Below are positions 11,026 to 20,331 of a stretch of DNA of 64,000 nucleotides, in pieces. How positions within the stretch are numbered: the stretch's first letter is position 1; every line of letters begins with the position of its first letter. This stretch comes from Rhodanobacter thiooxydans LCS2 (GTDB lineage: Bacteria; Pseudomonadota; Gammaproteobacteria; Xanthomonadales; Rhodanobacteraceae), in contig NZ_AJXW01000027.1 of assembly GCF_000264375.1 (NCBI RefSeq), positions 50,734-114,733 on the forward strand. Direction: 5' to 3'. A program made the position numbers and the translations under genes. Below the pieces are notes generated by a model that saw nothing but the letters and a program-made list of their open reading frames with translations, did not search any database and was not told the origin of the DNA.

Positions 11026-14000
11026 TCACGCGGGCGGGCGTGCGCCCAGCGTCACCAGCAGTTCCTGCGCGCTGCGGATGCGCTCGCTGGCGCCGGGTAG
11101 TTCCAGGACCACCTTCAGCTTGTCCTGGCCGTCCAGCTTGTATACGCGCGGCTGGCGCTGGATCAGCTGGATGATGGTCATCGGGTTGATCTCGGGTTTT
11201 TCGCGGAACACGATGCGGCCGCCGCTGGCGCCGAAATCGAGCTTGCGGATGCCGAGCGGGGTGGCCATCAGCTTCAGGCTGGCCACGGCAAAAAGCTGTT
11301 TGGTCGGCTCCGGCAGCAGGCCGAAGCGGTCGATCATTTCCACCTGCAGGTCGCGCAACTCGTCTTCGCTGCGCGCGCTGGCGATGCGCTTGTACAGGGT
11401 AAGCCGGGCATGCACGTCGGCCAGGTAGTCGTCGGGGATCAGCGCGGGCAGGTGCAGCTCCACCTCGGTCTCGTGCTCGCTGCTCAGGTCGAAGTCCGGC
11501 ACCTTGCCTGACTTCAGCGCACGCACCGCGCGATCCAGCAGTTCGGTGTACAGGCCGAAACCGATCTCCTGGATCTGGCCGGACTGCTCGTCGCCGAGCA
11601 GCTCGCCGGCGCCGCGGATTTCCAGGTCGTGGGTGGCCAGGGTGAAGCCGGCCCCGAGTTCCTCTAGCGAGGCCAGCGCTTCCAGCCGTTTCTGCGCATC
11701 GGCGGTGATCGAACGGCGGTCGGGCACGATGAGATATGCATACGCGCGGTGGTGCGAGCGGCCGACGCGGCCGCGCAGCTGGTGCAGCTGGGCCAGGCCG
11801 AAGTGGTCGGCGCGGTCGATGATGATGGTGTTGGCGGTGGGGATGTCGATGCCGGTTTCGATGATGGTGGTGCACACCAGCACGTTGAAACGCTGCCGGT
11901 GGAAATCCGCCATCACCTGTTCCAGCTCGCGCTCGGGCATCTGGCCGTGGGCGATGCGGATGCGCGCGTCCGGCACCAGCTCCTCCAGCTCGCGCACGGT
12001 GCGTTCGATGCTCTGCACCTCGTTGTGCAGGAAATACACCTGGCCGCCGCGCGACAGCTCGCGCTGCAGCGCCTCGCGGATCGTCGCCGGGTCCCACGCC
12101 GAGATGAAGGTGCGCACCGCCGAGCGGTGCTCCGGCGGGGTGGCGATCAGTGACAGGTCGCGCAGGCCGCTCATCGCCATGTTCAGCGTGCGCGGGATCG
12201 GCGTGGCGGTCATGGTCAGCAGGTCGACCTCGGCGCGCAGCTTCTTCAGCTGCTCCTTCTGGCGCACGCCGAAGCGCTGCTCCTCGTCGACGATGACCAG
12301 GCCCAGGTTCCTGAACTTGACGTCCGGCTGCAGCAGCTTGTGGGTGCCCACGATCACGTCGATCTGGCCGTCGGCGAGTCGCTTCAGCGCCTCGTTCACT
12401 TCCTTGGCGGACTTGAAGCGCGACAGCACGTCCACCCGCACCGGCCAGTCGGCGAACCTGTCCGCAAAGTTGCGGTAGTGCTGTTGGGCGAGCAGGGTGG
12501 TCGGCACCAGCACGGCGACCTGCTTGCCGGCGGTGGCAGTGGCGAAGGCCGCACGCAAGGCAACTTCGGTCTTGCCGAAACCGACGTCGCCGCAAATCAC
12601 CCGATCCATCGCGCGCGGTGCGGCCAGGTCGGCCAGCACGGCCTCGATCGCGGTTTCCTGATCGGGGGTCTCCTCGAACGGGAAGGTGCTGCCGAACTCC
12701 TCCACCAGTTGACGATCGATCGGCATCGACTCGCCGCCGCGCGCCTGCCGCTGCGCGTAGATCGCCAGCAGCTCGGCGGCCACGTCGCGCACCTTCTCGG
12801 CCGCCTTGCGGCGCGCGCGTTCCCACGCATCGCCGCCCAGCGAGTGCAGCGGCGCCAGCTCCGGCGCGGTGCCGGAGTAGCGGCTGACCAGGCCGAGCTG
12901 CGCCACCGGCACGTACAGCTTGTCGCCCTTGGCGTACTCGATCACCAGGAACTCGCCGTCCATGCCGCCCACGTCCATCGATACCAGACCCTGGTAGCGG
13001 CCCACGCCGTGGTCGACGTGCACGATCGGCGCGCCGGAGGTCAGCTCGGTGAGGTCGCGGATGATCGCCTCGGGATCGCGCGCGGCGCCGCGGCGCCGCT
13101 TGCGCTCGCGCTCGCTGCGCACCCGCTCGCCATACAGTTCGCGCTCGGTGAGCACGGTCAATACAGGTTTAGTCAGCGCAAAGCCCTGCTCAAGCGGAGC
13201 GATGGTGATGGCGAACTTGATGGGTTCGCCACCGTTCCCCTGCGCGCCATCACCTCTCTGCTGGGCACCCTTCTTTTGCTCGTCATTCCGGCGAAGGCCG
13301 GAATCGCTTTTGAGCGCAGACTCATGACTTTCTGCCGAAGAGCGATCGCGGCCTTCGCCGGGATGACGATCGGGGAGGCTGGAAGGTTGATCGAGAAAGT
13401 CAGTCCAGCTTTCGACGCTCTGCGGCTTCAACCCCGCCGCCGCCAGCGTCTCGACCAGCGCCTCGCGCCGCCCCGCCGAGTCCGCCGCGATCAGCACGCG
13501 ACCCGGGTAGCTGGCCAGGAAATGCCGCAGCGACGTGCCCGGTTCCTCGCCCTTGCGATTGAGCGGCAGCTCGGGCGCCGGCTGGGTGCCGCTGTCGACG
13601 GCATGCTCGTGGCCGGTGTCGACCACTTCCACGCGCAGGCGCCGGTTGAGTTGTTCGCGCAATTTCTCCGGCGGCAGGTACAGCTCGGCCGGCGGCAGCA
13701 CCGGGCGTTCGATGTCGTGCGCGCGCTGGTCGTAGCGTTCGGCGGTCTGCACCCAGAACTGGTCGGCCGCTTCGCCGGCGCCCTCGCCGAGCACGAACAG
13801 CGCGTCGTCAGCGAGGTAGTCGAACAAGGTGGCCGTACCTGCATGCGGATCCTCCGCAACACCCCGCACATCCATGTGCGGACTCTTCACAGGGAAGAAC
13901 AACGGCAGGTAGTACTCGATGCCGCCGGGCGTCACGCCTTCCTTCATGTCCTGGTACAGCGGGCAGCGGCGCACGTCGATCGGGAAGCGCTCACGCAGGT

Positions 14001-14703
14001 TGCCGCGGAACAGCTTGGCCGCTTCTTCGGTGAGCGGGAACTCGCGTGCGGGCAGCAGCTCGACCTTGTCCACCGGCTGCTGCGAGCGCTGCGTTTCGGG
14101 GTCGAAGCTGCGGATCGACTCCACCTCGTCGTCGAACAGCTCGATGCGGTACGGCTCGGCCGTGCCCATCGGAAAGATGTCCAGCAGCGCGCCGCGTACG
14201 GCGAAGTCGCCCGGCTCGGCTACCTGCGGCACGTGGCGGTAGCCGGAGGCTTCCAGCCGGCGCTGCTCGCTGGCCAGGTCGAGCTTCTGGCCCTTCGCCA
14301 GCACCAGCCCCGAGCCGGTGATGTGCGAACGCGGCGCGATGCGCTGCATCAACGTGGCCACCGGCACCACCAGCACGCCGCGCTTCACGCCCGGCAAGCG
14401 GTACAAGGTGGCGATGCGCTGCGAGACGATCTCCGGGTGCGGGCTGAACGCGTCGTAGGGCAGGGTTTCCCAGTCGGGGAAATGCAGCACGGGCAGGCCG
14501 CCGGCGAAGATCTTCAGCTCCGCTTCCAGCGCCTGCGCGCGCTGGGTGTCGCGTGCCACCACCACCAGCAGGCCCTCGTGCGAGCGCGCCGCCTCGGCCA
14601 GCAGCAACGCCCGGGCGGAGCCGTGCGGCGGCGTCCAGTAGCGGCGCTGCTTCGGGGTGGTGGGAAGGGGCGGGTGCTTGATCGGGCTGGACATAGCCGA
14701 CAA
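11026..14703 (-). CDS. mfd: Transcription-repair coupling factor Mfd
   Basis: A 1225-residue DNA translocase that removes stalled RNA polymerase and recruits UvrA. Domains in order: UvrB-like N-terminal region (DFPDWETLPYDAFSPHPEI), RNA-polymerase-binding domain around residues 560-620 (VHVDHGVGRYQGL, YVPVAQLGLVSRY), helicase motifs with GDVGFGKTEVA near residue 705, DEEQ near 810, TMTATPIPRTLNMA, QLRGRVGRS near 980, and the C-terminal TRCF domain. The usual length is about 1150; much of the excess is an in-frame insertion around residues 440-490 that coincides with a palindromic intergenic repeat (see the repeat entry). Start codons at 14703 and 14694 are both possible. The gene ends 490 bases before the next gene on this strand. 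Confidence 0.96.
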   Translation of the reverse strand: MSAMSSPIKHPPLPTTPKQRRYWTPPHGSARALLLAEAARSHEGLLVVVARDTQRAQALEAELKIFAGGLPVLHFPDWETLPYDAFSPHPEIVSQRIATLYRLPGVKRGVLVVPVATLMQRIAPRSHITGSGLVLAKGQKLDLASEQRRLEASGYRHVPQVAEPGDFAVRGALLDIFPMGTAEPYRIELFDDEVESIRSFDPETQRSQQPVDKVELLPAREFPLTEEAAKLFRGNLRERFPIDVRRCPLYQDMKEGVTPGGIEYYLPLFFPVKSPHMDVRGVAEDPHAGTATLFDYLADDALFVLGEGAGEAADQFWVQTAERYDQRAHDIERPVLPPAELYLPPEKLREQLNRRLRVEVVDTGHEHAVDSGTQPAPELPLNRKGEEPGTSLRHFLASYPGRVLIAADSAGRREALVETLAAAGLKPQSVESWTDFLDQPSSLPDRHPGEGRDRSSAESHESALKSDSGLRRNDEQKKGAQQRGDGAQGNGGEPIKFAITIAPLEQGFALTKPVLTVLTERELYGERVRSERERKRRRGAARDPEAIIRDLTELTSGAPIVHVDHGVGRYQGLVSMDVGGMDGEFLVIEYAKGDKLYVPVAQLGLVSRYSGTAPELAPLHSLGGDAWERARRKAAEKVRDVAAELLAIYAQRQARGGESMPIDRQLVEEFGSTFPFEETPDQETAIEAVLADLAAPRAMDRVICGDVGFGKTEVALRAAFATATAGKQVAVLVPTTLLAQQHYRNFADRFADWPVRVDVLSRFKSAKEVNEALKRLADGQIDVIVGTHKLLQPDVKFRNLGLVIVDEEQRFGVRQKEQLKKLRAEVDLLTMTATPIPRTLNMAMSGLRDLSLIATPPEHRSAVRTFISAWDPATIREALQRELSRGGQVYFLHNEVQSIERTVRELEELVPDARIRIAHGQMPERELEQVMADFHRQRFNVLVCTTIIETGIDIPTANTIIIDRADHFGLAQLHQLRGRVGRSHHRAYAYLIVPDRRSITADAQKRLEALASLEELGAGFTLATHDLEIRGAGELLGDEQSGQIQEIGFGLYTELLDRAVRALKSGKVPDFDLSSEHETEVELHLPALIPDDYLADVHARLTLYKRIASARSEDELRDLQVEMIDRFGLLPEPTKQLFAVASLKLMATPLGIRKLDFGASGGRIVFREKPEINPMTIIQLIQRQPRVYKLDGQDKLKVVLELPGASERIRSAQELLVTLGARPPA
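13281..13368 (-). repeat. Palindromic repeat inserted in frame inside mfd
   Basis: Twenty-base inverted arms, CGTCATTCCGGCGAAGGCCG (13281-13300) and its complement with one mismatch (13349-13368), enclose 48 bases. The motif is the familiar CATTCCGGCGAAGGCCGGAAT type of intergenic repeat. On the mfd strand it is read as roughly residues 446-475, including HPGEGRDRS and SGLRRNDE, and no stop or frameshift results. Confidence 0.85.
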
Positions 14704-14752
14704 GTGTAACGCGGCGGTCCGGCCGGGCCCGCTGGGTGAGGCCGGCCGCGGT

Positions 14753-15358
14753 CTACAGCTTCAGCGTGATCTGCGCGGTGCCCGGTTCGTCCGGGATCAT
14801 CCGCCGGCTGAAACCCAGCTCCTTGCACAGTTCCAGCATCGGCCGGTTCTCCAGCAGCACGTAGCCCCACAGCTCGGCGAGGCCGCGGCGGCGGCAGTCG
14901 TCGACCAGGTGCTGCATCAGCAGCGCACCGAGGCCGCGGCGGCTCCAGTCCTGCTCCACCAGCACCGAGAACTCGGCGCTGTCGGTGGCCTCGTCCACGT
15001 AGATCCGGCCCACGCCGCGCATCTCGGCCGGCCTGGTGGATTCGTCCATCAGCACGTAGGCGGTCTCCTGGGTGGGGTCGATGCGGCACAGCCGCTGCGC
15101 CATCGGGGCGGGCAGCTCGGACATCGCATGCAGGAAGCGGCGGCGGATGTCCTCCGGCGACAACCGAAGGAAGCAACGCTGCATCGCCGCCACGTCGCCC
15201 GGTTCGATCGCGCGCAGCACCAGCTCGCGGCCGTCCTCGGTGCGAACCTGCTCGCCGCGGGGCGAGGGTTGCACGCGCGGGCGCGCGAAGCGCTCGTTGG
15301 CGCGCGGCGGCAGCGAGGCGTAGCGGGTGGGAGCGGAGAAGTCGACGATGGGAATCAT
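14753..15358 (-). CDS. GNAT family N-acetyltransferase
   Basis: A 201-residue protein with one GNAT domain in its last 150 residues: LVLRAIEPGDVAAMQRCFLRLSPEDIRRRF at the start of the fold, the acetyl-CoA loop DWSRRGLGALLMQHLV (R-R-G-x-G), and ENRPMLELCKELGF at the end. It resembles the acetyltransferase module found at the end of protein-lysine acetyltransferase (Pat/YfiQ) chains, but the acyl-CoA-synthetase-like part is absent. The start at 15358 gives MIPIVDFSAPTRY; the longer frame adds an unconvincing Cys-containing leader. The gene lies just upstream of mfd on the same strand and may share its transcript. Confidence 0.82.
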   Translation of the reverse strand: MIPIVDFSAPTRYASLPPRANERFARPRVQPSPRGEQVRTEDGRELVLRAIEPGDVAAMQRCFLRLSPEDIRRRFLHAMSELPAPMAQRLCRIDPTQETAYVLMDESTRPAEMRGVGRIYVDEATDSAEFSVLVEQDWSRRGLGALLMQHLVDDCRRRGLAELWGYVLLENRPMLELCKELGFSRRMIPDEPGTAQITLKL

Positions 15359-15770
15359 GATGGTTCCATACTTTAGCGTATTGTGTGCAACGCAACATGA
15401 ATTTGCAATGACGTAGTTGGATCCGCCCGGCAGATACAAGGCTAAATTGTCGTTGTGGCGCGTGATTCATGCTGCGATACGAAATGTCGCAGGCATCGCA
15501 GAAGGGCATGCTGCCATGCCCGCGGGATGTGCAGCCGATCGGGCCTCGACATGCGCCAAAACATCCGTCCACGGGTATCTGGGTGTCACGCCTGGCGATT
15601 ACGACGAGGCAATCGCGCAGTACGTGGGGGCGTCTTTGGTGCTCACGGTGCGCGATCATTGATTGCATTCGCGCTGCCTGCGCGAAAGCCGTTAAAGTGG
15701 CCAGTACGGCTGCATCATGGTTGCATCCGGGTGTTCAACCGCCAGTGCGTCACGTGCCCCTCGGGATCTC
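15359..15770. other. Gene-free divergent intergenic region
   Basis: About 410 bases between the GNAT gene (minus) and the acyl-CoA dehydrogenase trio (plus), lower in GC than its surroundings. It should hold promoters for both sides. Open frames here (for example 15469-15882 plus) run into the dehydrogenase gene in the wrong frame and look non-coding. I could not place convincing -35/-10 pairs. Confidence 0.5.
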
Positions 15771-16904
15771 ATGGCCATCGATCTGGAAGACCTTCCCGTC
15801 CTGCTTGGTGAAGTGGAGCGTTTTGCCCTCGCCCGAATCGGTGCTGCCGTTGCGCATCCCGAAAATCCACTGGATGGGGTGACTCTGGCGCAGCTGAGCG
15901 CTGAGGCCGGGGACATGGGCTTATTGTCGCTGTCAGCAGATCCCGAGGGATATGGCCTGTGGGAGCAACCGGCCGAAAAAGCCGGGATGCTGCTGAGTCT
16001 GCGCATGCTGGGCCAGTTCGGTGCGGTGAATGCAGGTGTCGCCTTCGCCTGGCATCGCATCGCTCTGGCCGCTTATGTGGCGCGCCAGTTGCGGCTGCCG
16101 CTGAACGCCGATGCGCCGCTGGCCGCCACGCTCGTGCCGACCGGCCACCTCGGTCTGGCCCGCACCAGTTTGGCGCGCTGGCTGACGGGGCAGCCGCCAT
16201 CCGATGAGGATTCCGCCTTGCTGGCGGACTGGCTGAACCGCCGCGAACACGACACGGTGCTTTACGCGCCCGCGGCTTGGGAAAGCGTGCTGTTGCCGGT
16301 CTGGGATCAGCACACGATCGCGTGGCGGCGCGTCAACCGCAGCGACTGGCAGGTGACGAATTGCGCCAGGGCACACGGGTTTGACGAGTTGGCGGCGTTC
16401 CGCCTGCGCGAACCACCGGCCTCGGCGGCACCCATCGTCAGCGTACCGGGCGACCCGCGTGCCTTGTTCACCAGGGTGCTGAAAATGGACATGCTCGGGC
16501 TGATGGCGATCGGTGGCGGCGCGCTCGCCCGGGCACAAACCATGGCCACGGACTATGCCGCGGTGCGCCGACAAGGCGGCAAGCTCATCGCCGCGCATGC
16601 CGCCGTGCAGCAGCTGCTCACCGACATCGAATCGGCGCGCCTGCGGGTCGATCAGGCGCTGGGCAGTTTCGGGCTTGCGCTGGACGAGGTGGACCTGGGC
16701 GCCGTGGCCGCCAGTCGCATCGATGTGCACAAGCACCTGTGCCATGCGGCCAACCAGGCGGTCCAGGTGCACGGCGGCATCGGCTACATGCGTGACCTCG
16801 GCGTTGAAAAAATCCTGCGCGACCAGAACATGCTGCGCCTGCAAGCCGGCGGCATCCACGACGCACGGCAGTTCGTGGCGGGATGGAAAGGAGCCAGTGC
16901 ATGA
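15771..16904 (+). CDS. Acyl-CoA dehydrogenase family protein, catalytic glutamate absent
   Basis: A 377-residue acyl-CoA-dehydrogenase-fold protein and the first of three genes linked by ATGA overlaps. The C-terminal half is recognisable: LGLMAIGGGALARAQTMATDYA, HVQVHGGIGYMRDLGVEKILRDQ-like sequence (here QAVQVHGGIGYMRDLG) and a terminal helix. Where active members carry EGT after the last conserved helix, this one has LQAGGIHDAR, so the usual catalytic base position appears to be alanine. The N-terminal part is divergent, with GHLGLARTSLARW in the region of the FAD/substrate loop. It may act as the non-catalytic partner of the next gene's product. ATG 15771 fits better than the in-frame ATG at 15717. 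Confidence 0.75.
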   Translation: MAIDLEDLPVLLGEVERFALARIGAAVAHPENPLDGVTLAQLSAEAGDMGLLSLSADPEGYGLWEQPAEKAGMLLSLRMLGQFGAVNAGVAFAWHRIALAAYVARQLRLPLNADAPLAATLVPTGHLGLARTSLARWLTGQPPSDEDSALLADWLNRREHDTVLYAPAAWESVLLPVWDQHTIAWRRVNRSDWQVTNCARAHGFDELAAFRLREPPASAAPIVSVPGDPRALFTRVLKMDMLGLMAIGGGALARAQTMATDYAAVRRQGGKLIAAHAAVQQLLTDIESARLRVDQALGSFGLALDEVDLGAVAASRIDVHKHLCHAANQAVQVHGGIGYMRDLGVEKILRDQNMLRLQAGGIHDARQFVAGWKGASA

Positions 16905-18289
16905 ACCACCCGGCGCACCTGCAGGGCCATCTGCCTGCCACGCACCCGCTTTCGCCGCGACATCGGTACGCGCAGTTCCCCTGGGCTGCGCGGATGATGT
17001 CCGACTATGCAGCTTCCGACCTGTGGGAAACCGACACCCGGCGGCTGCCCGCCGCGCTGGCACGAATACGCCGCCGGGCACGTCATTTCGCCGAGCAGCA
17101 CCTGCGTCCGCTTGCGGCCGAAGCGGATCTGGCCCCGCACCTGCCGCCAGGCGAATGTTCCCCGTCGTTGCAGCGGTTGCTGGCCGAGGCCGGACGAGAC
17201 GGCTGGCTGAGTTATTTCCTGCCGGCGCCGCTCGGCAGCATGCCGTGGCGGGCCCTGCGTCACGCACCGGTCTGGCAGAGCAGCCTGGTGATCGAGGAGT
17301 TCAGTCGCGTCTGTGGCGGGCTTTCGCTGTTGCTTTCGGCCCATCACCTGGGCGTGATGCCCTTGCTGCTGTCCGGCAATCCCCGCACGGTTCTCAAGTA
17401 CGTCGCTCCCATCTATCGCCGCTGCCGGGCAGGGGACCCGCACCTGGTTGCCTTCGCCATTACCGAGCCGGGAGCCGGTTCAGACGTGGAGGACGGTCAT
17501 GGCGCGGAAAGCTACCGGCCCGGCGTAGTGTCCACGCCCGTGGACGGTGGCTATCTGCTGAACGGGCGCAAGATCTTCATCAGTGGTGGCGATCTGGCGC
17601 AGTCGGTGACGGTGTTTGCCGCGTTGCAGGGCGAGGGCATGGCCTCGTGGACCTGTTTCTACGTCGATTGCAACGCACCCGGCTTCAAGCTGGTGCGCAC
17701 GGAACTGAAGATGGGCATGCGCGCCTCCGGTGCGGCGGAGTTGGAATTCTCGAACGTGTTCGTGCCCCATGACCGGATCATCGGTGGCCTGCGCAATGGC
17801 TGGGCGATCAACCGGGCCACCTTGAATACCTCGCGCATCCCGGTGTCCGCCATGGCGCTGGGGATGGCCCGCGCAGCCACCGAAGCGGCGGTTGAATTTG
17901 CCCAACAGTACCAACTTGGCGGGAGGCCCTTGATCGACGCGCAGGACGTGCAGCTGTTGCTGGCCGACATGGTGGCGGAAACCCGCTCGCTGCGCAGCCT
18001 GATCTGGCAGGAGGCGCGGCATGCCTGGCGGCCCCGCCAATTGCATGCGGCGCTTTGCAAGTTCCACGCAACCGATCGCGCGCAGCGCGTGTGCGAAATG
18101 GCGATGGATCTGATGGCCGATCACGGTGGTCTGCACGAGCAGCGCGTCGAAAAGATCTTCCGCGATATCCGCCTGACGCGAATCTTCGAGGGAACGAATC
18201 AGATCAATCGCCTGTCGCTGGTGGAAGACTGGCAGACTCAGTTGTTGGACCCCGATACCCATTCGATGCGCCCGGGAGTTTCAGTATGA
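16901..18289 (+). CDS. Acyl-CoA dehydrogenase family protein
   Basis: A 462-residue flavoprotein overlapping both neighbours by ATGA. It has the normal active-site features: FAITEPGAGSDVED (FAD and substrate loop), GRKIFISGGD, KMGMRASGAAELEFSNVFVP, the helix MDLMADHGGLHEQRVEKIFRDIRLTRIFEGTNQINRL with the catalytic glutamate in FEGT. The N-terminus is about 60 residues longer than the simple family plan. Together with the preceding partner lacking the base and the decarboxylase-like protein after it, it suggests an oxidation step on an unusual acyl thioester rather than ordinary fatty-acid beta-oxidation; the substrate is not known. Confidence 0.85.
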   Translation: MNHPAHLQGHLPATHPLSPRHRYAQFPWAARMMSDYAASDLWETDTRRLPAALARIRRRARHFAEQHLRPLAAEADLAPHLPPGECSPSLQRLLAEAGRDGWLSYFLPAPLGSMPWRALRHAPVWQSSLVIEEFSRVCGGLSLLLSAHHLGVMPLLLSGNPRTVLKYVAPIYRRCRAGDPHLVAFAITEPGAGSDVEDGHGAESYRPGVVSTPVDGGYLLNGRKIFISGGDLAQSVTVFAALQGEGMASWTCFYVDCNAPGFKLVRTELKMGMRASGAAELEFSNVFVPHDRIIGGLRNGWAINRATLNTSRIPVSAMALGMARAATEAAVEFAQQYQLGGRPLIDAQDVQLLLADMVAETRSLRSLIWQEARHAWRPRQLHAALCKFHATDRAQRVCEMAMDLMADHGGLHEQRVEKIFRDIRLTRIFEGTNQINRLSLVEDWQTQLLDPDTHSMRPGVSV

Positions 18290-19071
18290 CGACATGGCAG
18301 CAGGATCCGTTTTTCCAGTACCCCATGACGAAGTTTCAATGCAGTGAAGGGGAGGTCGATCTGCCGATCCTGTATTTCGACAACTCCAACATGATTCCCA
18401 TGTTCTGGGTGGATCACGACAAGGCTCGGGCCATGCTCGAACCGCATGCGCTGAATGCGGTCCGGTTCGCTGGTGGCAGGGCCCTGGTCGCGATGGGGTT
18501 CTACGAGTACAGGCACACCGCGATCGGATCCTACAACGAGGTGGGAGTGGCGATTGCCGCCACGCCACGCGGTACGCCGCAGCCTGGGTTTCCCCTGCTG
18601 TCGTTGTTCGGCAGCATGGACAAGCCACACGTGGGTTTCCATGTGGTTGACCTGCCGGTCACCACGGCGGTGGCCTGTTCTGCCGGGCGCGAGATCTGGG
18701 GCTTTCCCAAGTTCGTGACCCAGATCGACTTTTCCCTGAAAGGCCCGGACTTCGCGGGCACGGTCGTCGATCCGCAAAGCAAGACACCGATGGTGACGCT
18801 GGCAGGCCGAGTCGGACTGGGCATTCCGGGGCCGCTGCTTGATCTGGTCCTGTACTCCACGCATGACGGCAAGCTGCTGCGCACCCAGGTCAACACCCGG
18901 GGCGGGGCCCGGATCTGTCTTCCAGGCTCGATCCAGCTCAAGGTCTCCGACAGCGATCATCCCATGGCTCAACGGTTGCGGGCGCTGGGCCTGCAACAAG
19001 CCAGGCCGGCCTTCGTCAGTCATACCCACAAGCTCCAGTTGCGCCTGAATGCCGGGGCTGCGATTGCATGA
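18286..19071 (+). CDS. Acetoacetate decarboxylase family protein
   Basis: A 261-residue protein with the acetoacetate-decarboxylase fold. The central segment AGREIWGFPKFVTQIDF matches the family's catalytic region, with the lysine in GFPK as the likely Schiff-base residue; classical decarboxylases have a second lysine directly after, here phenylalanine, so the pKa tuning and perhaps the reaction differ (relatives act as cyclase-dehydratases or hydrolases). The start overlaps the stop of the dehydrogenase gene. Immediately after its stop the DNA becomes a decayed region, so the operon may have been longer once. Confidence 0.8.
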   Translation: MTTWQQDPFFQYPMTKFQCSEGEVDLPILYFDNSNMIPMFWVDHDKARAMLEPHALNAVRFAGGRALVAMGFYEYRHTAIGSYNEVGVAIAATPRGTPQPGFPLLSLFGSMDKPHVGFHVVDLPVTTAVACSAGREIWGFPKFVTQIDFSLKGPDFAGTVVDPQSKTPMVTLAGRVGLGIPGPLLDLVLYSTHDGKLLRTQVNTRGGARICLPGSIQLKVSDSDHPMAQRLRALGLQQARPAFVSHTHKLQLRLNAGAAIA

Positions 19072-19129
19072 CGGTGATGGCCAGTGGCGTGAAAGCACGG
19101 ACCCTGCACCGTACCGTGCAACGGCGCGA

Positions 19130-20056
19130 CCTGCTGCAGCATCGCGCGGCAATCGGCCGGTTCCTGCGGGACCCGCGAGACGGCTACACGGCGGCGGACC
19201 GCAAGGACATTCCGGCCAGCGCCACCATCTCACCACGAGAACGTGTGGGGCGTGGCGGACGAGGACTTGTACACGCTGGCGCTCGGCCAGATGGACAAGA
19301 TCCACGCCGCAGGCAAACCGTTCTTCCTGCACATCATAACCACCAGCAACCACCGACCATTCACTTTTCTGGCCGATCGCGTGAATTTCCCGCAACATTC
19401 GCGCCAGGGTGCGGTGGCCTACACCGACTGGTCGATTGCCGACTTCATCACGCGCGCGCAGGACAAGCCGTACTTCGCGGACACCGTATTCGTGATCACC
19501 GCTGACCACGAAGCGGCGAGCGCCGGCAACGCCAGCATTCCGATCAACCGCTGCCACATCCCGCTGTGGATCTACGCGCCGTCCCACTTCAAGCCGCAGC
19601 AGGTCAACCGGCTGAGCAGCCAGATCGACATCCCGCCCACCCTGCTGAGCCTGCTGCATTTCAGCTACTGAAGCCGCTTCTTCGGCTACGACGTGTTCAA
19701 GCTGGAGCCACGCCGCGAGCGCGCGTTCCCATCCACCTATGAAAAAGCTCGGCTACCTGCGTGGCGGCAGGCTCACCGTGCTGGAACCGCAGCGCAAGGT
19801 GGAGCGGTTCAGGCCCGACTTCGCCACGGGTGATGCCAGCGCCGTCGAGTCGATCGACCAGACCCAGGTCAATAGCGCGATCACCTATTACCAGGTGGCA
19901 GCGAACCTGTTCAAGGACGGCGGGCTGGCCCGCCGCAGTGAGGATGCGACGCTGGTACGGCCGCTACCTGCCGAGGAATCGGCAGACGCCGCCTCTGTCG
20001 CAGCCACGGGCAAAGTTGTGGTGCCTGCGCCAGTGATCACGTTGGTCACGCAGTAG
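19130..20056 (+). pseudogene. Decayed LtaS-type sulfatase/phosphoglycerol transferase fragment
   Basis: C-terminal remnant of a membrane sulfatase-family enzyme (lipoteichoic-acid-synthase-like). Three pieces in three frames read as one protein: DGYTAADRKDIPASATI (frame ending near 19228), then HHENVWGVADEDLYTLALGQMDKI through FVITADHEAAS to LLSLLHFSY, an in-frame TGA at 19669-19671, continuing SRFFGYDVFKLEP, then a frameshift in an A5 run near 19742-19746 into KKLGYLRGGRLTVLEPQRKVERFRPDF to the stop at 20056. The N-terminal membrane part and catalytic threonine region are missing. The left limit is approximate. ATGs at 19068 and 19243 give open pieces, but neither is a whole domain. Confidence 0.8.
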
Positions 20057-20088
20057 GCGCGGCAAGAGCTCCCGCTCCATGGAGAGGA

Positions 20089-20331
20089 TCAGGCCATTCG
20101 TGGCGCGTCTGCGGGTGGGCCAGGCCGGCAAAACCAGGACCCGCACACAGCCAAGCAGGCTATTGGCCACGCGGGTGTTGTAATGCCCCAGCTCTCGATC
20201 GCCGAGGGCGGCAGATCGAACTGCCAGCTGGCTTCGGCCACGGTCGTCTTGCCTTGAATGACGTCCAGCACCGGCGACGACTTGCGCCGGGCCATCCAGC
20301 GTTTGATCTCTTCGTCCACCCCGTTGCTCAT
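20089..20331 (-). pseudogene. Transposase OrfA-like remnant (helix-turn-helix, IS3-type or DUF1153-like)
   Basis: The first 50 or so residues (MSNGVDEEIKRWMARRKSS, then IQGKTTVAEASWQFDLPPSAIESWG) match the helix-turn-helix start of small transposase-associated proteins. An AAGGAGA ribosome-binding site still precedes the ATG at 20331. After IESWG the sequence loses similarity and ends in composition-biased residues, so the gene is truncated or frameshifted. No second ORF or terminal inverted repeats were seen. With the neighbouring broken sulfatase it marks a scar of past rearrangement. Confidence 0.65.

Noticed and set aside
10907..11029. 40-codon GTG frame overlapping the mfd stop
   Set aside because: The GTGA overlap is suggestive, but the peptide has no recognisable feature and no conservation can be tested here.
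12340..14709. 789-codon open frame on the plus strand across mfd
   Set aside because: It is the complement of the well-supported mfd gene; long antisense frames arise from the GC-rich third positions, and the product has a skewed His/Arg/Gln composition.
15469..15882. 137-codon frame before the acyl-CoA dehydrogenase trio
   Set aside because: Runs into the dehydrogenase gene in another frame; the sequence is Arg/Trp/Ser-rich and not protein-like.
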